Notes: generated by a model not told the origin, from the letters alone. A stretch of DNA of 64,000 nt from Alphaproteobacteria bacterium (GCA_024413465.1 JAKSVU010000002.1:1-64000); one strand, 5' to 3'. Positions 36,186 to 45,747 are shown, counted from the stretch's first letter. Numbers and translations are program-made.

Positions 36186-37589
36186 TCAAAATCTAAAATA
36201 AATAAAGGGGTTGTAGGTGCTTGCTGCAACGCTGGATATTGACATTACGAGTAAGCATATAAACCAAATATTTATGAGTATTTTAGATATGTTACTTTTT
36301 GTGTTTAAAATGTTTTTAAATAATGGTATAGCACAAATGATTGCACAAGCAAAAACGAATATTTCTACGTAATTTATGAAGTAAGAGAAGTAGAATAGGT
36401 ATTCTTCTTTGCTGTATAAACCAAACATTCTACGAATATATCGCCAAGCGTAGTGGACTGTTGGAGCTCTAAAAATTACCCATCCGATAACAAAAGCAAG
36501 AATAGTATAGATATGTTTAAATAAAGAAAGACCTTTTCCCCCTTCTTTTTTAGCAAAATTTGTTAATCGTTCAATAATGATAAATAAGCCGTGCCACATT
36601 CCCCAAACAACGAATGTCCATTCAGCACCATGCCAAATGCCCGTTGCTAAGAAAACTATCCATAAATTTAATAGATTTCTTTTTTTTGAAACTCGATTAC
36701 CACCTAATGGAATGTATAGATATTCTTTAAACCAAGTAGATAAGGAAATATGCCATCTTCTCCAAAATTCAGTAATTGATTTTGAAATATATGGGTAATT
36801 GAAGTTTTCTAGGAACTTAAATCCAAAAATACTTCCTAAGCCAATTGCCATATCAGAATAACCAGAAAAGTCGTAAAATAATTGGAATGAATAAGCTAAC
36901 GCTCCAATCCAAGCAGTTAAACAATCGAAATTATGAACAGGAAGTGAAAAAACTTTATCAGCTACAGCTCCAAGAGTGTTTGCGATTAACATTTTTTTTG
37001 ATAAACCAATAACAAATCGTTTCATTCCGTAAGAAATCTTGTCTAACTGAATATCGCGATTATCTATTTGTTTTGCAATGTCCTTATATTTTACGATAGG
37101 ACCTGCAATTAACTGAGGAAATAAAGTAATGTATAGAGCTAATTTACAAAAATCAGTCTGAATTTCAACTTCTTTTCGATATACGTCTACGAGATAACTC
37201 ATTGCCTGGAATGTGTAGAAAGAAATACCAATAGGCATGATTACTTTTACGATATCAATTTTTAAATGAAATACGTAATTTATATTTTCAACGATAAAGT
37301 TGAAATATTTAAAATAAAACAAGAAAGATAAATTACCGATGATTGATAATATTAAAATTAATTTGCTAATTTTTTTGTTGTCTTGATAGTGATGAACTCC
37401 AATAGCTCCCCAATAGTTGATAACAATGTTAAGAAGCATAATGATTAAATATCGAGGTTCACCCCAAGCGTAGAAAATTATACTAGCAATTAGTAAAATA
37501 TAATTTTTTAAATTTTTTGGGACAATCAAATGTAGTAAAAAAACAATTGGAAAAAAAACAAATAAGAATGAAACGGATGAAAATAACAT
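36186..37589 (-). CDS. MBOAT-family membrane O-acyltransferase (second copy)
   Basis: A 467-aa AlgI-like membrane-bound O-acyltransferase, better conserved than the copy at 6.1 kb. Signatures include 'SFLFVFFPIVFLLHLIVP', 'FYAWGEPRYLIIMLLNI', 'LFYDFSGYSDMAIGLG', 'EFWRRWHISLSTWFKEYLYI' with 'PLGGNRVS', and 'GIWHGAEWTFVVWGMWHGL' with the catalytic His. It follows an AlgX/AlgJ-like gene by 26 nt and ends 33 nt before the TPR-methyltransferase. It should move acyl groups across the inner membrane for a periplasmic acceptor. Confidence 0.94.
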   Translation of the reverse strand: MLFSSVSFLFVFFPIVFLLHLIVPKNLKNYILLIASIIFYAWGEPRYLIIMLLNIVINYWGAIGVHHYQDNKKISKLILILSIIGNLSFLFYFKYFNFIVENINYVFHLKIDIVKVIMPIGISFYTFQAMSYLVDVYRKEVEIQTDFCKLALYITLFPQLIAGPIVKYKDIAKQIDNRDIQLDKISYGMKRFVIGLSKKMLIANTLGAVADKVFSLPVHNFDCLTAWIGALAYSFQLFYDFSGYSDMAIGLGSIFGFKFLENFNYPYISKSITEFWRRWHISLSTWFKEYLYIPLGGNRVSKKRNLLNLWIVFLATGIWHGAEWTFVVWGMWHGLFIIIERLTNFAKKEGGKGLSLFKHIYTILAFVIGWVIFRAPTVHYAWRYIRRMFGLYSKEEYLFYFSYFINYVEIFVFACAIICAIPLFKNILNTKSNISKILINIWFICLLVMSISSVAASTYNPFIYFRF

Positions 37590-37615
37590 TGTCTACCTTG
37601 CTTAGCTAGTGAATA

Positions 37616-38929
37616 TTAATGATATAATTTCTTTAAATATTTTACAGCATTTCCCTCATTGATAATAATGACAAAAATGTTTGGGTGAAAATCAGATATT
37701 GTATTGTGAAAATCAGATAAATCTCTGTTTTCATCAAGAAATTTATTTAATTGAAGAGTATAAACCTGATCAAAATTGAAAAAGGAATTGAATTTATTGA
37801 CGTATGATGAGCCCATCAGAATGGCTTTGTAAGGACTTCCATTTTTATGATAGTATATTTTTTCAGAAGCTCCTTCTGTATCATCAATGACCTTAACTTT
37901 ATTTAACATTTTAGAAACATCATAGTGTTTATAAGTTTTTGTTAAATATTTTTCTGAATTAACTGTTCGCTGATTCATGTCACCCAGAAAATAGTCAGAT
38001 GTTGCCATTGAGCGTACATATTTATTTTCTTCATACTTAAATTCGTTGAGTTGTGTAATTTTTATGCGAGGAAAATCTTTTTGGATAATATTCATAAGAT
38101 CTGAATATAAAACCCAAGTTCCAAAATCAGTCATGTGCGTATCTGAGTAAAAATGTGTATAATCGATATGCTGTAGCGAAAGTTCTTTAAATTCTTTGAG
38201 AGGGTAAAGTACTTTTAAATTTGAAATGTTGTCGAGTTCTTTTTTGAGTAAATTTGCTACAGTATTCTTATTTAAAAATCTAAATAGTTTTAGTTTGTCA
38301 GCGTAGATACTGCTTTTTTGAGGAGCAAAGACGATGTATAATTTTGTATTTGTCTCACTTAATTGATTTGCTAACTTTTTTACATTGTTTTTAATTTTTT
38401 TTAACGTTGATTTTTCTGGGGCAAAATATGTTCCATAAAGTTGTGGAATATAGATAAATAATTCTTCTTCCTTATCAAAATAAGCATCATCTGCAAGGTA
38501 ATATCGATTTGATTTGTTTATATTTTTTGCAGCGTTGATTAGTTTGTCTCTCAGATAGAAATGATCAGAAAGCCAGCTGTTAAATTGTTCACCGAATTTT
38601 AAATTTAGCCCCGTTTCTGTTGTTAGATTTGGGTGTATAGCAAGATTTCTATTCTCGGTAATAGACTTCGTTTCATTCGATATATTGAAAATGGGGATAC
38701 ATAAAATTGTGAAACAAATAATGACAAAATAAAGGTCAATTTTATTTGTTAAATTAGAAGTAAGATTACAAATGTTCGTAGATATTTTTTTACAGAGTAG
38801 GAATGTTATTAAGAGACAGGATGAAAAAATGGAAATATCGAAGGTCTTGAAATTTTTTACTTCGTAGAAATGTCTTTCAAAATACATTCCCAAAAACAGA
38901 AAAAAGGTAAAAAAAATAATTTTTTTCAT
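37616..38929 (-). CDS. AlgX/AlgJ-like SGNH acetyltransferase partner
   Basis: A 437-aa protein with two N-terminal membrane segments (about residues 3-18 and 28-45, and a further one near 68-86) and a large periplasmic domain. 'HFYSDTHMTDFGTWVLYSDL' provides the Asp-x-His pair and 'AILMGSSYVNKFNSFF' the Gly-x-Ser nucleophile turn, the SGNH arrangement of AlgX/AlgJ. 'DHFYLRDKLINAAKNINKS' near residue 125 also matches the AlgX/DHHW family N-terminus. It precedes the MBOAT gene, so the two make an acylation pair. The acceptor polymer is unknown. Confidence 0.82.
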   Translation of the reverse strand: MKKIIFFTFFLFLGMYFERHFYEVKNFKTFDISIFSSCLLITFLLCKKISTNICNLTSNLTNKIDLYFVIICFTILCIPIFNISNETKSITENRNLAIHPNLTTETGLNLKFGEQFNSWLSDHFYLRDKLINAAKNINKSNRYYLADDAYFDKEEELFIYIPQLYGTYFAPEKSTLKKIKNNVKKLANQLSETNTKLYIVFAPQKSSIYADKLKLFRFLNKNTVANLLKKELDNISNLKVLYPLKEFKELSLQHIDYTHFYSDTHMTDFGTWVLYSDLMNIIQKDFPRIKITQLNEFKYEENKYVRSMATSDYFLGDMNQRTVNSEKYLTKTYKHYDVSKMLNKVKVIDDTEGASEKIYYHKNGSPYKAILMGSSYVNKFNSFFNFDQVYTLQLNKFLDENRDLSDFHNTISDFHPNIFVIIINEGNAVKYLKKLYH

Positions 38930-38970
38930 AGTGACAGCTCTCTTAACCGCCTATTAAAAGGCACTCACTA

Positions 38971-38989
38971 CGATAACACTATGTTATCG
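38971..38989. promoter_or_regulatory. 8-bp inverted repeat upstream of the AlgX-like gene
   Basis: CGATAACA and TGTTATCG flank a 3-nt loop, 42 nt before the AlgX-like start. No T-run follows on either strand, so an operator is more likely than a terminator. Confidence 0.4.
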
Positions 38990-39045
38990 CAATGTTTGTT
39001 TAGATTATAAGTGGACTAGGAAATAAGCAAGAATTTTCTATTGGA

Positions 39046-40227
39046 TTACTTCTTTTTTTGAAGAAGGATTGATAAAACTAAAAATATTCCTAATACAATC
39101 GGATAGTATGTATTTTTTATAATTTCAATTGGGGATTTTGAAGATAAACTTGTAGCAATAAGTATTTGAGCTCCGTAGGGGAGTAGTCCTTGAACCACAC
39201 AACTTGTTATGTCAAGTAAACTTGCAATTCTTTTGGCATCTAAATGATGCTTTTGGCTTATTTCGTATGCAAGGGGCCCTGCAACAATAATGCTAATGGT
39301 ATTGTTTGCGGTGAATAAGTTGATTAATCCAATAAAAATACAAAGGAAAAGTTCCTCATATTTAGATTGAAAACTTAATTTTTCAAAAATATGGATTATT
39401 TTCTTAAAAATTCTTTTTTGGTAAAGTAGTTCGAAAGTGCCCCCTGCAATTAAAGCTATGATGATAATGTTTGACATACTCAGGGCACCCTTGCAAATTA
39501 ATTCTAGAGTATTTCCTATGGGCATTGAGTTACAAAAAATTCCAAGGAGGCAGTTTGCGATGATGCCTAAAATCAGTAAAAGTACAACATTTATGCCATA
39601 AATTCCCAGTCCCAAAAGAAAGAAATATGGAAAAATTTTGAGATAATCATGAAGATCAATCTGTTCTACAGAAATGGATTGAGTGGAAAATTGGACATTT
39701 TTTGTGCAGTATATTGCTATACAAGCGAGAACGGGTAAAATTACAATTTTAAAATTATATTTTGTTTTGTCTTTCAATTCTATGTGTTGCGTTTTTGCTG
39801 CAGCAATTGTCGTGTCTGATATAATAGACAGATTATCTCCAAACATGGCTCCACCAATAATACATCCGAGGATAAGAGTTTCATTTAAGTTTAGGGATTG
39901 AGAAATTGAAATTGCTATTGGAGAAAGGGCAACAATTGTGCCACAAGAGGTTCCAATAGAGAGTGAAATCAAAGAGGATATTAGGAAAAATGCTAAAATG
40001 AGGAAATTATTTGGAATAATGATTTGAATAATTTTTACTACAGAATCAACAGCTCCGATTGAATTGGCTATTGTTGTAAAAATTCCTGCTAATATGAATA
40101 TAAGAACCATAATCATAATGGTAGGATTCCCCATGCCGACAGAAAAAATATTCACTTGTTCAGCAAAAGATTTTTTAGAATTTGAATATGAAGAATTTTT
40201 AGTAAGCATATCTGAATTATCCATCAA
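39046..40227 (-). CDS. NhaC-type Na+/H+ antiporter family protein, N-terminally short
   Basis: A 393-aa membrane transporter of the NhaC family. The core signature 'GGAMFGDNLSIISDTTIAAA' is intact, with 'SLSIGTSCGTIVALSPIAI' before it and 'NLFTANNTISIIVAGPLA' in the second half. Family members usually have about 60 further N-terminal residues (two helices) before the 'KKSFAEQVNIF' segment; here the frame starts just before it and the 200 bp upstream do not encode such helices in any frame. It may be a naturally short form or a truncated gene. The substrate (Na+/H+ or a malate/lactate type exchange) is not certain. Confidence 0.78.
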   Translation of the reverse strand: MMDNSDMLTKNSSYSNSKKSFAEQVNIFSVGMGNPTIMIMVLIFILAGIFTTIANSIGAVDSVVKIIQIIIPNNFLILAFFLISSLISLSIGTSCGTIVALSPIAISISQSLNLNETLILGCIIGGAMFGDNLSIISDTTIAAAKTQHIELKDKTKYNFKIVILPVLACIAIYCTKNVQFSTQSISVEQIDLHDYLKIFPYFFLLGLGIYGINVVLLLILGIIANCLLGIFCNSMPIGNTLELICKGALSMSNIIIIALIAGGTFELLYQKRIFKKIIHIFEKLSFQSKYEELFLCIFIGLINLFTANNTISIIVAGPLAYEISQKHHLDAKRIASLLDITSCVVQGLLPYGAQILIATSLSSKSPIEIIKNTYYPIVLGIFLVLSILLQKKK

Positions 40228-40424
40228 TTTTTTTTCTTTTTTTTATCATATTTCATTTTTTACTTCAAATTTATAGTTCCAATGGACAGAATTTTTTCTA
40301 AAAAATAGAAAATTGTAATGCAAAATTCATAAGTAAAATCACTTTTTTGTTTGAAAGATAAGGAATAAAAGATTATAACGCATAATGATGCCCTTATTAT
40401 ATATATTGAACTGGAATAAAAGAA

Positions 40425-43400
40425 ATGCCTAAAACAGCAAAAAAACAAGAGCCTGGTAAGGAACAAAAAAAAGTTCGTAAACTGAAGGATGAATCCTCTT
40501 TTGCTTTTTTTGTCCATGCGACAATGTTCTTATTTTTCTTGTCGTCTTCAACATTTTTAATGTTTTTATATAAAAACAGATATCCTTTGTTTGTAAATAA
40601 TGAAATTTTACCAGAGGTATTGTATGGTTTTGTTGGACTGCTAGTTGTTTCAGTTGTTTCTTTCTTTTTCTTTTCATTTATAAAATTTTTAGGGCGTTTG
40701 TTCCTGGCTACAGCTGCCGGGGCATGTGCTGCGTACTTACTGGGATTGTGTTTTCCAAATAATGTCGGTCATGAAATAGGGGCATATATTTCATTTATTC
40801 CAAGCGATTTGATGTCGTTGCTGACAGAAAATGGAAATATGTATGTTGGTTGTGTCGTCGGTCTGATGTTCTACCTTTTATTGAATATGTTTAAAGGTGG
40901 AGCTATGGCTGTTTTGACAATTCCGATGATGGGAATTGTATTTTTCTTACTTAATAATTCATCAAAACAACTTCCTGTTGAGGTTCAAAAGAAGCCAGCT
41001 TTTGCTGTAGAAAATTTAGAAGAACAAAAAAAGGATAATTTGATTTATCTGATTTTGTCTGACCATACGAGTTATCGGGGGAGCTTTGAACAGTTCCAAT
41101 CTTTGGATAAAGAAAATCCATTAAGAAAAGACCTTTCTCCAGCATTTATGAATGATTTTTATCAGTCTAATGGATTTACTTTCTATACGACGGCTTTCAC
41201 AAAATATACGGATAGATATCGTAGTGTAGGTGGTGCATTAAATCCAGAAATGGATGACGTAAAATTAGATTTGTTTAATCGAGATGATGCATCATATTTC
41301 ATTAGTTCTGATGAAGCAAAGGCATATCCGACAACGTCATCTTTGTTTAAAAAGTGGCAAGATGATGGATATAAAATTAATGTTTATCAAACGTATCCTT
41401 TGGATTTTTGTAAAACGTCACCAAGCGCTGATATATGTATTTCACATCCGGGGCCATTGGGGGCATTGTATAAGACAAATATCTCTCCAAGCAATAGATT
41501 CTTTTTATTGCTAGGACACTTCTTGCGTTCGTTCCCTGCTGGTAAAAAAGTAGTCAAGATGGCAAAAGAAAAATTCCCGAAAGCAAAGGTTCCCTTTATT
41601 GCAGCTCCATATTCGGCATCATTACCAATTGGTCAAGCTGACGTGTTGTACAGATTGAATCAGGATGTTCAGCAAGCTGAAGGAAAAAACGTGTTTTTTG
41701 CACATTTGTCATTACCTTTAACTCCATATATGTATGATGAAAATTGTCAATTGGAAGATAATCCTATGAAGTGGAGAAATCATCTTTCAGAAAATGGAGT
41801 AAATGAGTTTGAAAAAAATAAAGTAAGCTATATGAAACAGTTAGCTTGCACGTATGGTCAAATTAATTATTTGATTGAAGATTTAAAGAAAAAGGATGTC
41901 TTGAAAAATACCAAGATTATCATTCATGGTGATCGTGGTGAAAATATTAAAATTCAGGAAAATAAAATTACTGACTATTCTAGAATTCAGTTGATGAAGG
42001 AGAATATTCGTCTGAAAAATTTAACAGTATTTGCTGTTTACGATCCAGCTGTTAAAAAGGCGAGTGTTCGTGATGATTTTTGTGACGTGCCAACTTTAGT
42101 GTCTAGATATGCTTTAGGAAATAAAGACGCTAAGTGTCGTGGATTTGATTTCGAATCAACAGCAAGTGAAAGTGAACAAAGAGATATTAATAATTGGCTT
42201 GGCTCTTCGATGTTAGCTGAAGCAAAAAAAGCAGGAGATTACAAAAAGACTTATACGACTTGGTTGGAAAATGGTGGTCAATTGTTGATGGCTAAACTTG
42301 AACAATTGGATCGTAATGTTGGTGGTAGTGTGAAAGTAAACTTTATGGCACCACCATCACCTTCAGTGGATGAAAAAGTGAAAGAAGAGCAAAAAACAGA
42401 TCAAGTTCCTGTTCCAGAAGTTGTAGATGAGAATCCTCCATTTGATGTGAATGCTCTTAGTTCAGAAGAAAAAGCTGAAGTTACTTCAGAAGTAAAAGAG
42501 GAAACTGCAAAGTTAGAAAATTCGCCAGCCGAAAAATTACCAGATTTAGAAATGCCGGCATTACCACCTGTAGTTGAAATTTCTCCAGTTGCTGAATTAC
42601 CTGAAGTTAAATCAGTTGAAATCGAAAAAGTAGTCGTGGAAGAAAAAGTTCAACAACCTGTTGTTGAACAAAAAACAGCTGAAGTTGTCGTCGAGGAAGT
42701 TGAATTGCCTCCTGTTGTTGAGGTTGTAGAGCTACCAAAAGAAATGGGTAAAGAGACAGTTCAACAAATAAAACAAACAAAAACGACGGTTAAGGTTGTT
42801 AAAACGGTTGAACCTCAAACTGCTAAACCTGCAGATACTGAAATTAAAGTTGAGGAAAAAATTTTAGTAGAAGAGGCAGAAAGTAAGCCAAAGCAAATTG
42901 ATGTTCCACAAATAAAATCAGAATACCGTCAAGATAAATGGAAGACAATTGATAATGCAGATTCTAATGCAGTTCCTGTAGTTTCCGAATTACAACAAGA
43001 TTTGGAAGAAAATACAAAGGTTGTTGTCTCTGTTGAGGAGAAGGTCATTGAAAAAACAGATGATGGAAAAACAGTAGAAGAAACATTGGCTGAGGCAAAT
43101 CAATCCGAAGTAATAAAAGCTGAAGAAAAACAAAATGTTCCAGTTACTGAAAATGTTGCTGTAACAACGACGACAACTGTTGTTGAAAAAACAGAAACAG
43201 TTCCTGTTGCTGGGGAAACTTTAGATCAGAAAATTGAACAGGTAAAACAAGAAGAAGTCAAGACAGAGACAAAGAAAACAGTTGTTGTTCAGCAAGTTGC
43301 AGAGCCAAAAGCTGTTGATCAAAAGAGTCAAAGTCAAGTAAGAACTGATAAAGCTAAAATAGTATCAGAAAAGCGTGAACAAGAGAAAAAACGCGTTGCT

Positions 43401-43856
43401 GAAAAGCGAAAAGAGCTGTTCAAAGATTCAAATCAGAAAGATGTTACTCGTGAAGTGATAACGGAACGTGTCAATGAAAATGGCCAACTTGAAACTTTCA
43501 TTTTTATTGAAAGAAAACCAAATCCAAAGCGCAATATTCAGCAAGTAGCTCCGAGTGTTCAAAAAGATTTGACTGATGAATTAAAACATGAATCTGAACA
43601 GCATGAATTAAACTCTACTTTAGAAAAGGAAGTTGTTCCAGTTGAAGAAACAAAGCCCTCTGCTGAGAGAAATAAAACTGTTGAACAAAAACAAGTAGAA
43701 CAACCTGTCCAACAAGATCAAAAACCAGTTGCATCGGAAAAGAATTCTGATATCATGGCTCCAGAAATTGCAGAACCTAGAAAAGAATTGTCTGAAGAAG
43801 GCAAAAAAATGGTAGAGCAGTTGGCTATAGAAGCTTTACAACAGCAAGAAGAATAA
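40425..43856 (+). CDS. Giant membrane sulfatase-like protein with low-complexity tail
   Basis: An 1143-aa protein in three parts. Residues 25-185 hold about five membrane helices. Residues 200-600 look like an alkaline phosphatase/sulfatase-superfamily domain of the LTA-synthase/phosphoethanolamine-transferase kind: 'NLIYLILSDHTSYRGSFEQF' near the start, 'DDGYKINVYQTYP', 'NVFFAHLSLPLTPY' and 'KIIIHGDRGENI', where the usual metal-binding 'GDHG' has Arg for His. Residues about 640-1143 are a Glu/Val/Lys/Pro/Gln-rich disordered tail. No phase break is visible. Which polymer or lipid head group it handles is unknown, and the His change questions catalysis. Confidence 0.72.
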   Translation: MPKTAKKQEPGKEQKKVRKLKDESSFAFFVHATMFLFFLSSSTFLMFLYKNRYPLFVNNEILPEVLYGFVGLLVVSVVSFFFFSFIKFLGRLFLATAAGACAAYLLGLCFPNNVGHEIGAYISFIPSDLMSLLTENGNMYVGCVVGLMFYLLLNMFKGGAMAVLTIPMMGIVFFLLNNSSKQLPVEVQKKPAFAVENLEEQKKDNLIYLILSDHTSYRGSFEQFQSLDKENPLRKDLSPAFMNDFYQSNGFTFYTTAFTKYTDRYRSVGGALNPEMDDVKLDLFNRDDASYFISSDEAKAYPTTSSLFKKWQDDGYKINVYQTYPLDFCKTSPSADICISHPGPLGALYKTNISPSNRFFLLLGHFLRSFPAGKKVVKMAKEKFPKAKVPFIAAPYSASLPIGQADVLYRLNQDVQQAEGKNVFFAHLSLPLTPYMYDENCQLEDNPMKWRNHLSENGVNEFEKNKVSYMKQLACTYGQINYLIEDLKKKDVLKNTKIIIHGDRGENIKIQENKITDYSRIQLMKENIRLKNLTVFAVYDPAVKKASVRDDFCDVPTLVSRYALGNKDAKCRGFDFESTASESEQRDINNWLGSSMLAEAKKAGDYKKTYTTWLENGGQLLMAKLEQLDRNVGGSVKVNFMAPPSPSVDEKVKEEQKTDQVPVPEVVDENPPFDVNALSSEEKAEVTSEVKEETAKLENSPAEKLPDLEMPALPPVVEISPVAELPEVKSVEIEKVVVEEKVQQPVVEQKTAEVVVEEVELPPVVEVVELPKEMGKETVQQIKQTKTTVKVVKTVEPQTAKPADTEIKVEEKILVEEAESKPKQIDVPQIKSEYRQDKWKTIDNADSNAVPVVSELQQDLEENTKVVVSVEEKVIEKTDDGKTVEETLAEANQSEVIKAEEKQNVPVTENVAVTTTTTVVEKTETVPVAGETLDQKIEQVKQEEVKTETKKTVVVQQVAEPKAVDQKSQSQVRTDKAKIVSEKREQEKKRVAEKRKELFKDSNQKDVTREVITERVNENGQLETFIFIERKPNPKRNIQQVAPSVQKDLTDELKHESEQHELNSTLEKEVVPVEETKPSAERNKTVEQKQVEQPVQQDQKPVASEKNSDIMAPEIAEPRKELSEEGKKMVEQLAIEALQQQEE

Positions 43857-43965
43857 TAGTTGGATGGCTTTTAGAAAATGTTATTTATATGTGGTGTTGA
43901 CAAAAAATTAATAATTTTCTGGTTAGAATGTAAGTGTAACTAGAAGGTTAGAAAAGGGTAAAATC

Positions 43966-44112
43966 ATGCAAACAAGAGCAATGCAAGCAAGATTAAAAAG
44001 AAAAAATGTTATATCCACAGAAATGTTGTTAAAGCAAATGGCTAGCTTAACTTTGTCATCTATGTTGTTGATGGCTATAGCCTGTTGGTGGATTGACCTT
44101 TTAGCAAAATAA
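43966..44112 (+). CDS. Small membrane protein
   Basis: A 48-aa reading frame starting 'MQTRAMQARLKRKNVIST' with a basic N-terminus and one hydrophobic segment near the end ('SSMLLMAIACWWIDLLA'). A GAAAAGGG ribosome site lies 6 nt upstream. It sits alone between the sulfatase-like gene and the Y-family polymerase, 39 nt before the latter, in the same direction. Function unknown. Confidence 0.55.
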   Translation: MQTRAMQARLKRKNVISTEMLLKQMASLTLSSMLLMAIACWWIDLLAK

Positions 44113-44151
44113 GATTGATTTTGTTTTACTTTTGTTCTATATATTTTATTT

Positions 44152-45426
44152 ATGGAACAAAAGATTTTTATGTGTATAGATTTAAAAAGTTTTTATGCTT
44201 CGGTTGAGTGTGTCGATCGAAAATTAGATCCTTTTAAGACAAATTTAGTTGTGGCAGATGTTTCAAGAGGACTTGGAGCTATTACACTTGCTATATCTCC
44301 TGCTATGAAAAATTTAGGGATTAAAAATCGTTGTAGATTATTTCAAATTCCTAAAAATATTCAATATATTACGGCGTTACCACATATGAAAAAATATATG
44401 ACAGTTTCTGCCAATATATATAAAACGTATATTCAATATATTTCTCCAGAAGATATTCATCCATATTCAATAGATGAAGTCTTTATTGATGCTACTAATT
44501 ACCTTCATATTTATAAAAAAACACCAAAAGAATTAGCTATTATGTTAATGAAAGCTGTTTTTGATAAGACAGGCATTTGTGCAACAGCTGGAATTGGAAC
44601 AAATTTGTTTTTAGCCAAAGTGGCTCTGGATGTAACGGCAAAGCATGTTTCTGATCATATTGGTTATTTGGATGAAGAATTATATTTTAAAACTTTATCG
44701 CATCATCAGCCGTTAACTGATATATGGAATATTGGTCCGGGAATTACAAAGCGTTTACAAAAGTATGGTATTATTGATTTACAGGGGATTCGCGATTGTG
44801 ATGAAGAACTTCTTTATCAAGAATTTGGGGTAAGAGCTGAATTTATAATAGATCATGCTTGGGGTAGAGAACCTTGTGAAATAAAGCATATAAAAGCATA
44901 TAAATCAAAGACAATGTCATTATCAAATAGTCAGATTCTATTTCATGATTACAATTTCGAAGATGCTTTTGTTTGTTTAAAAGAAATGATAGATGCTTTA
45001 TCTATTGAATTAACAGAAAAAGGACTCGTTGCAACTGGAATATCTATGGAGGTTGGATATTCAAAGGATATTATTCCTCCAACAGGGGGATCAAAAAAAT
45101 TATCCGTTCAAACGAATCTCTATTCAATTCTTGAAAAGGAATTTGAAGAATTGTTTTTTAAAACGACAAATAAAATGAAGCCAATCAGAAAATTATCAGT
45201 TGGAGTGGAAAATTTAATTGATAAAACACAAGTTGTGAAGGCTGCAGATTTGTTTTCGAACGTTCAAAATACTCAACAGGAAGAAAAAAATCAAAAAATT
45301 CAAGATACTGTAGTTCATTTAAAACAAAAATTTGGTAATAATGTGATTCTTCGTGGATTTAGCTATCAGGAACAAGCAACAGCTCGAATCAGAAATAAAT
45401 TGATTGGAGGTCATAATGGAGAATAA
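44152..45426 (+). CDS. Y-family DNA polymerase (UmuC/UvrX-like)
   Basis: A 424-aa translesion DNA polymerase. The catalytic metal motifs are 'CIDLKSFYASVECVDR' near the N-terminus and 'HPYSIDEVFIDAT' (the Asp-Glu pair) near residue 105; 'TAGIGTNLFLAKVALDVTAK' and the helix-hairpin-helix 'IWNIGPGITKRLQKYG' follow, then the little-finger domain. It resembles Firmicute UvrX/YqjW more than proteobacterial DinB or UmuC. No umuD is adjacent; instead a YolD-like gene overlaps its 3' end, the classic Firmicute pairing, suggesting transfer. Confidence 0.92.
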   Translation: MEQKIFMCIDLKSFYASVECVDRKLDPFKTNLVVADVSRGLGAITLAISPAMKNLGIKNRCRLFQIPKNIQYITALPHMKKYMTVSANIYKTYIQYISPEDIHPYSIDEVFIDATNYLHIYKKTPKELAIMLMKAVFDKTGICATAGIGTNLFLAKVALDVTAKHVSDHIGYLDEELYFKTLSHHQPLTDIWNIGPGITKRLQKYGIIDLQGIRDCDEELLYQEFGVRAEFIIDHAWGREPCEIKHIKAYKSKTMSLSNSQILFHDYNFEDAFVCLKEMIDALSIELTEKGLVATGISMEVGYSKDIIPPTGGSKKLSVQTNLYSILEKEFEELFFKTTNKMKPIRKLSVGVENLIDKTQVVKAADLFSNVQNTQQEEKNQKIQDTVVHLKQKFGNNVILRGFSYQEQATARIRNKLIGGHNGE

Positions 45427-45601
45427 AAAGAAAATTCGGCACGTTAAAGCAACAATGGAACAACGAGCTGGACAATTTTTGCCATTTAATGCCCTAGTTG
45501 GATATTATGAAATGATTTTAAAACAAGAAAAAGAATTAAATTTTGAATTGCAACGAGATTCTGAAGCATTGGATTTTTATCCAGATGATGGAAATGAATA
45601 A
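45416..45601 (+). CDS. YolD-like protein
   Basis: A 61-aa protein whose core 'ERAGQFLPFNALVGYYEMI' is restricted here to 'RAGQFLPFNALVGY' plus 'YEMI', matching the 'RA.QF.PF.AL.GY.E' pattern of YolD-like proteins. These accompany UvrX-type Y-family polymerases in Firmicutes and may act like UmuD substitutes. The ATG at 45416 has a perfect GGAGGT site 4-5 nt upstream and overlaps the polymerase stop by 11 nt, so the two are translationally coupled. Confidence 0.85.
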   Translation: MENKKKIRHVKATMEQRAGQFLPFNALVGYYEMILKQEKELNFELQRDSEALDFYPDDGNE

Positions 45602-45747
45602 TACACAAAGATATTGTTACAGAATTAACAAAAGCCACTTATTCATTGAAAAAAGCTTTATCAATATTTGATAAAGTTTTTCTTGTTTAAATTAAAAAAA
45701 AATTGTATAAAAAGCCTCAAAATAGTTTTTGTAAGGAGTTTATAAAA

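Noticed and set aside
43887-43919. Promoter TTGACA...TAGAAT before the 48-aa gene
   Set aside because: The spacer is 21 nt, too long for a normal sigma70 promoter.
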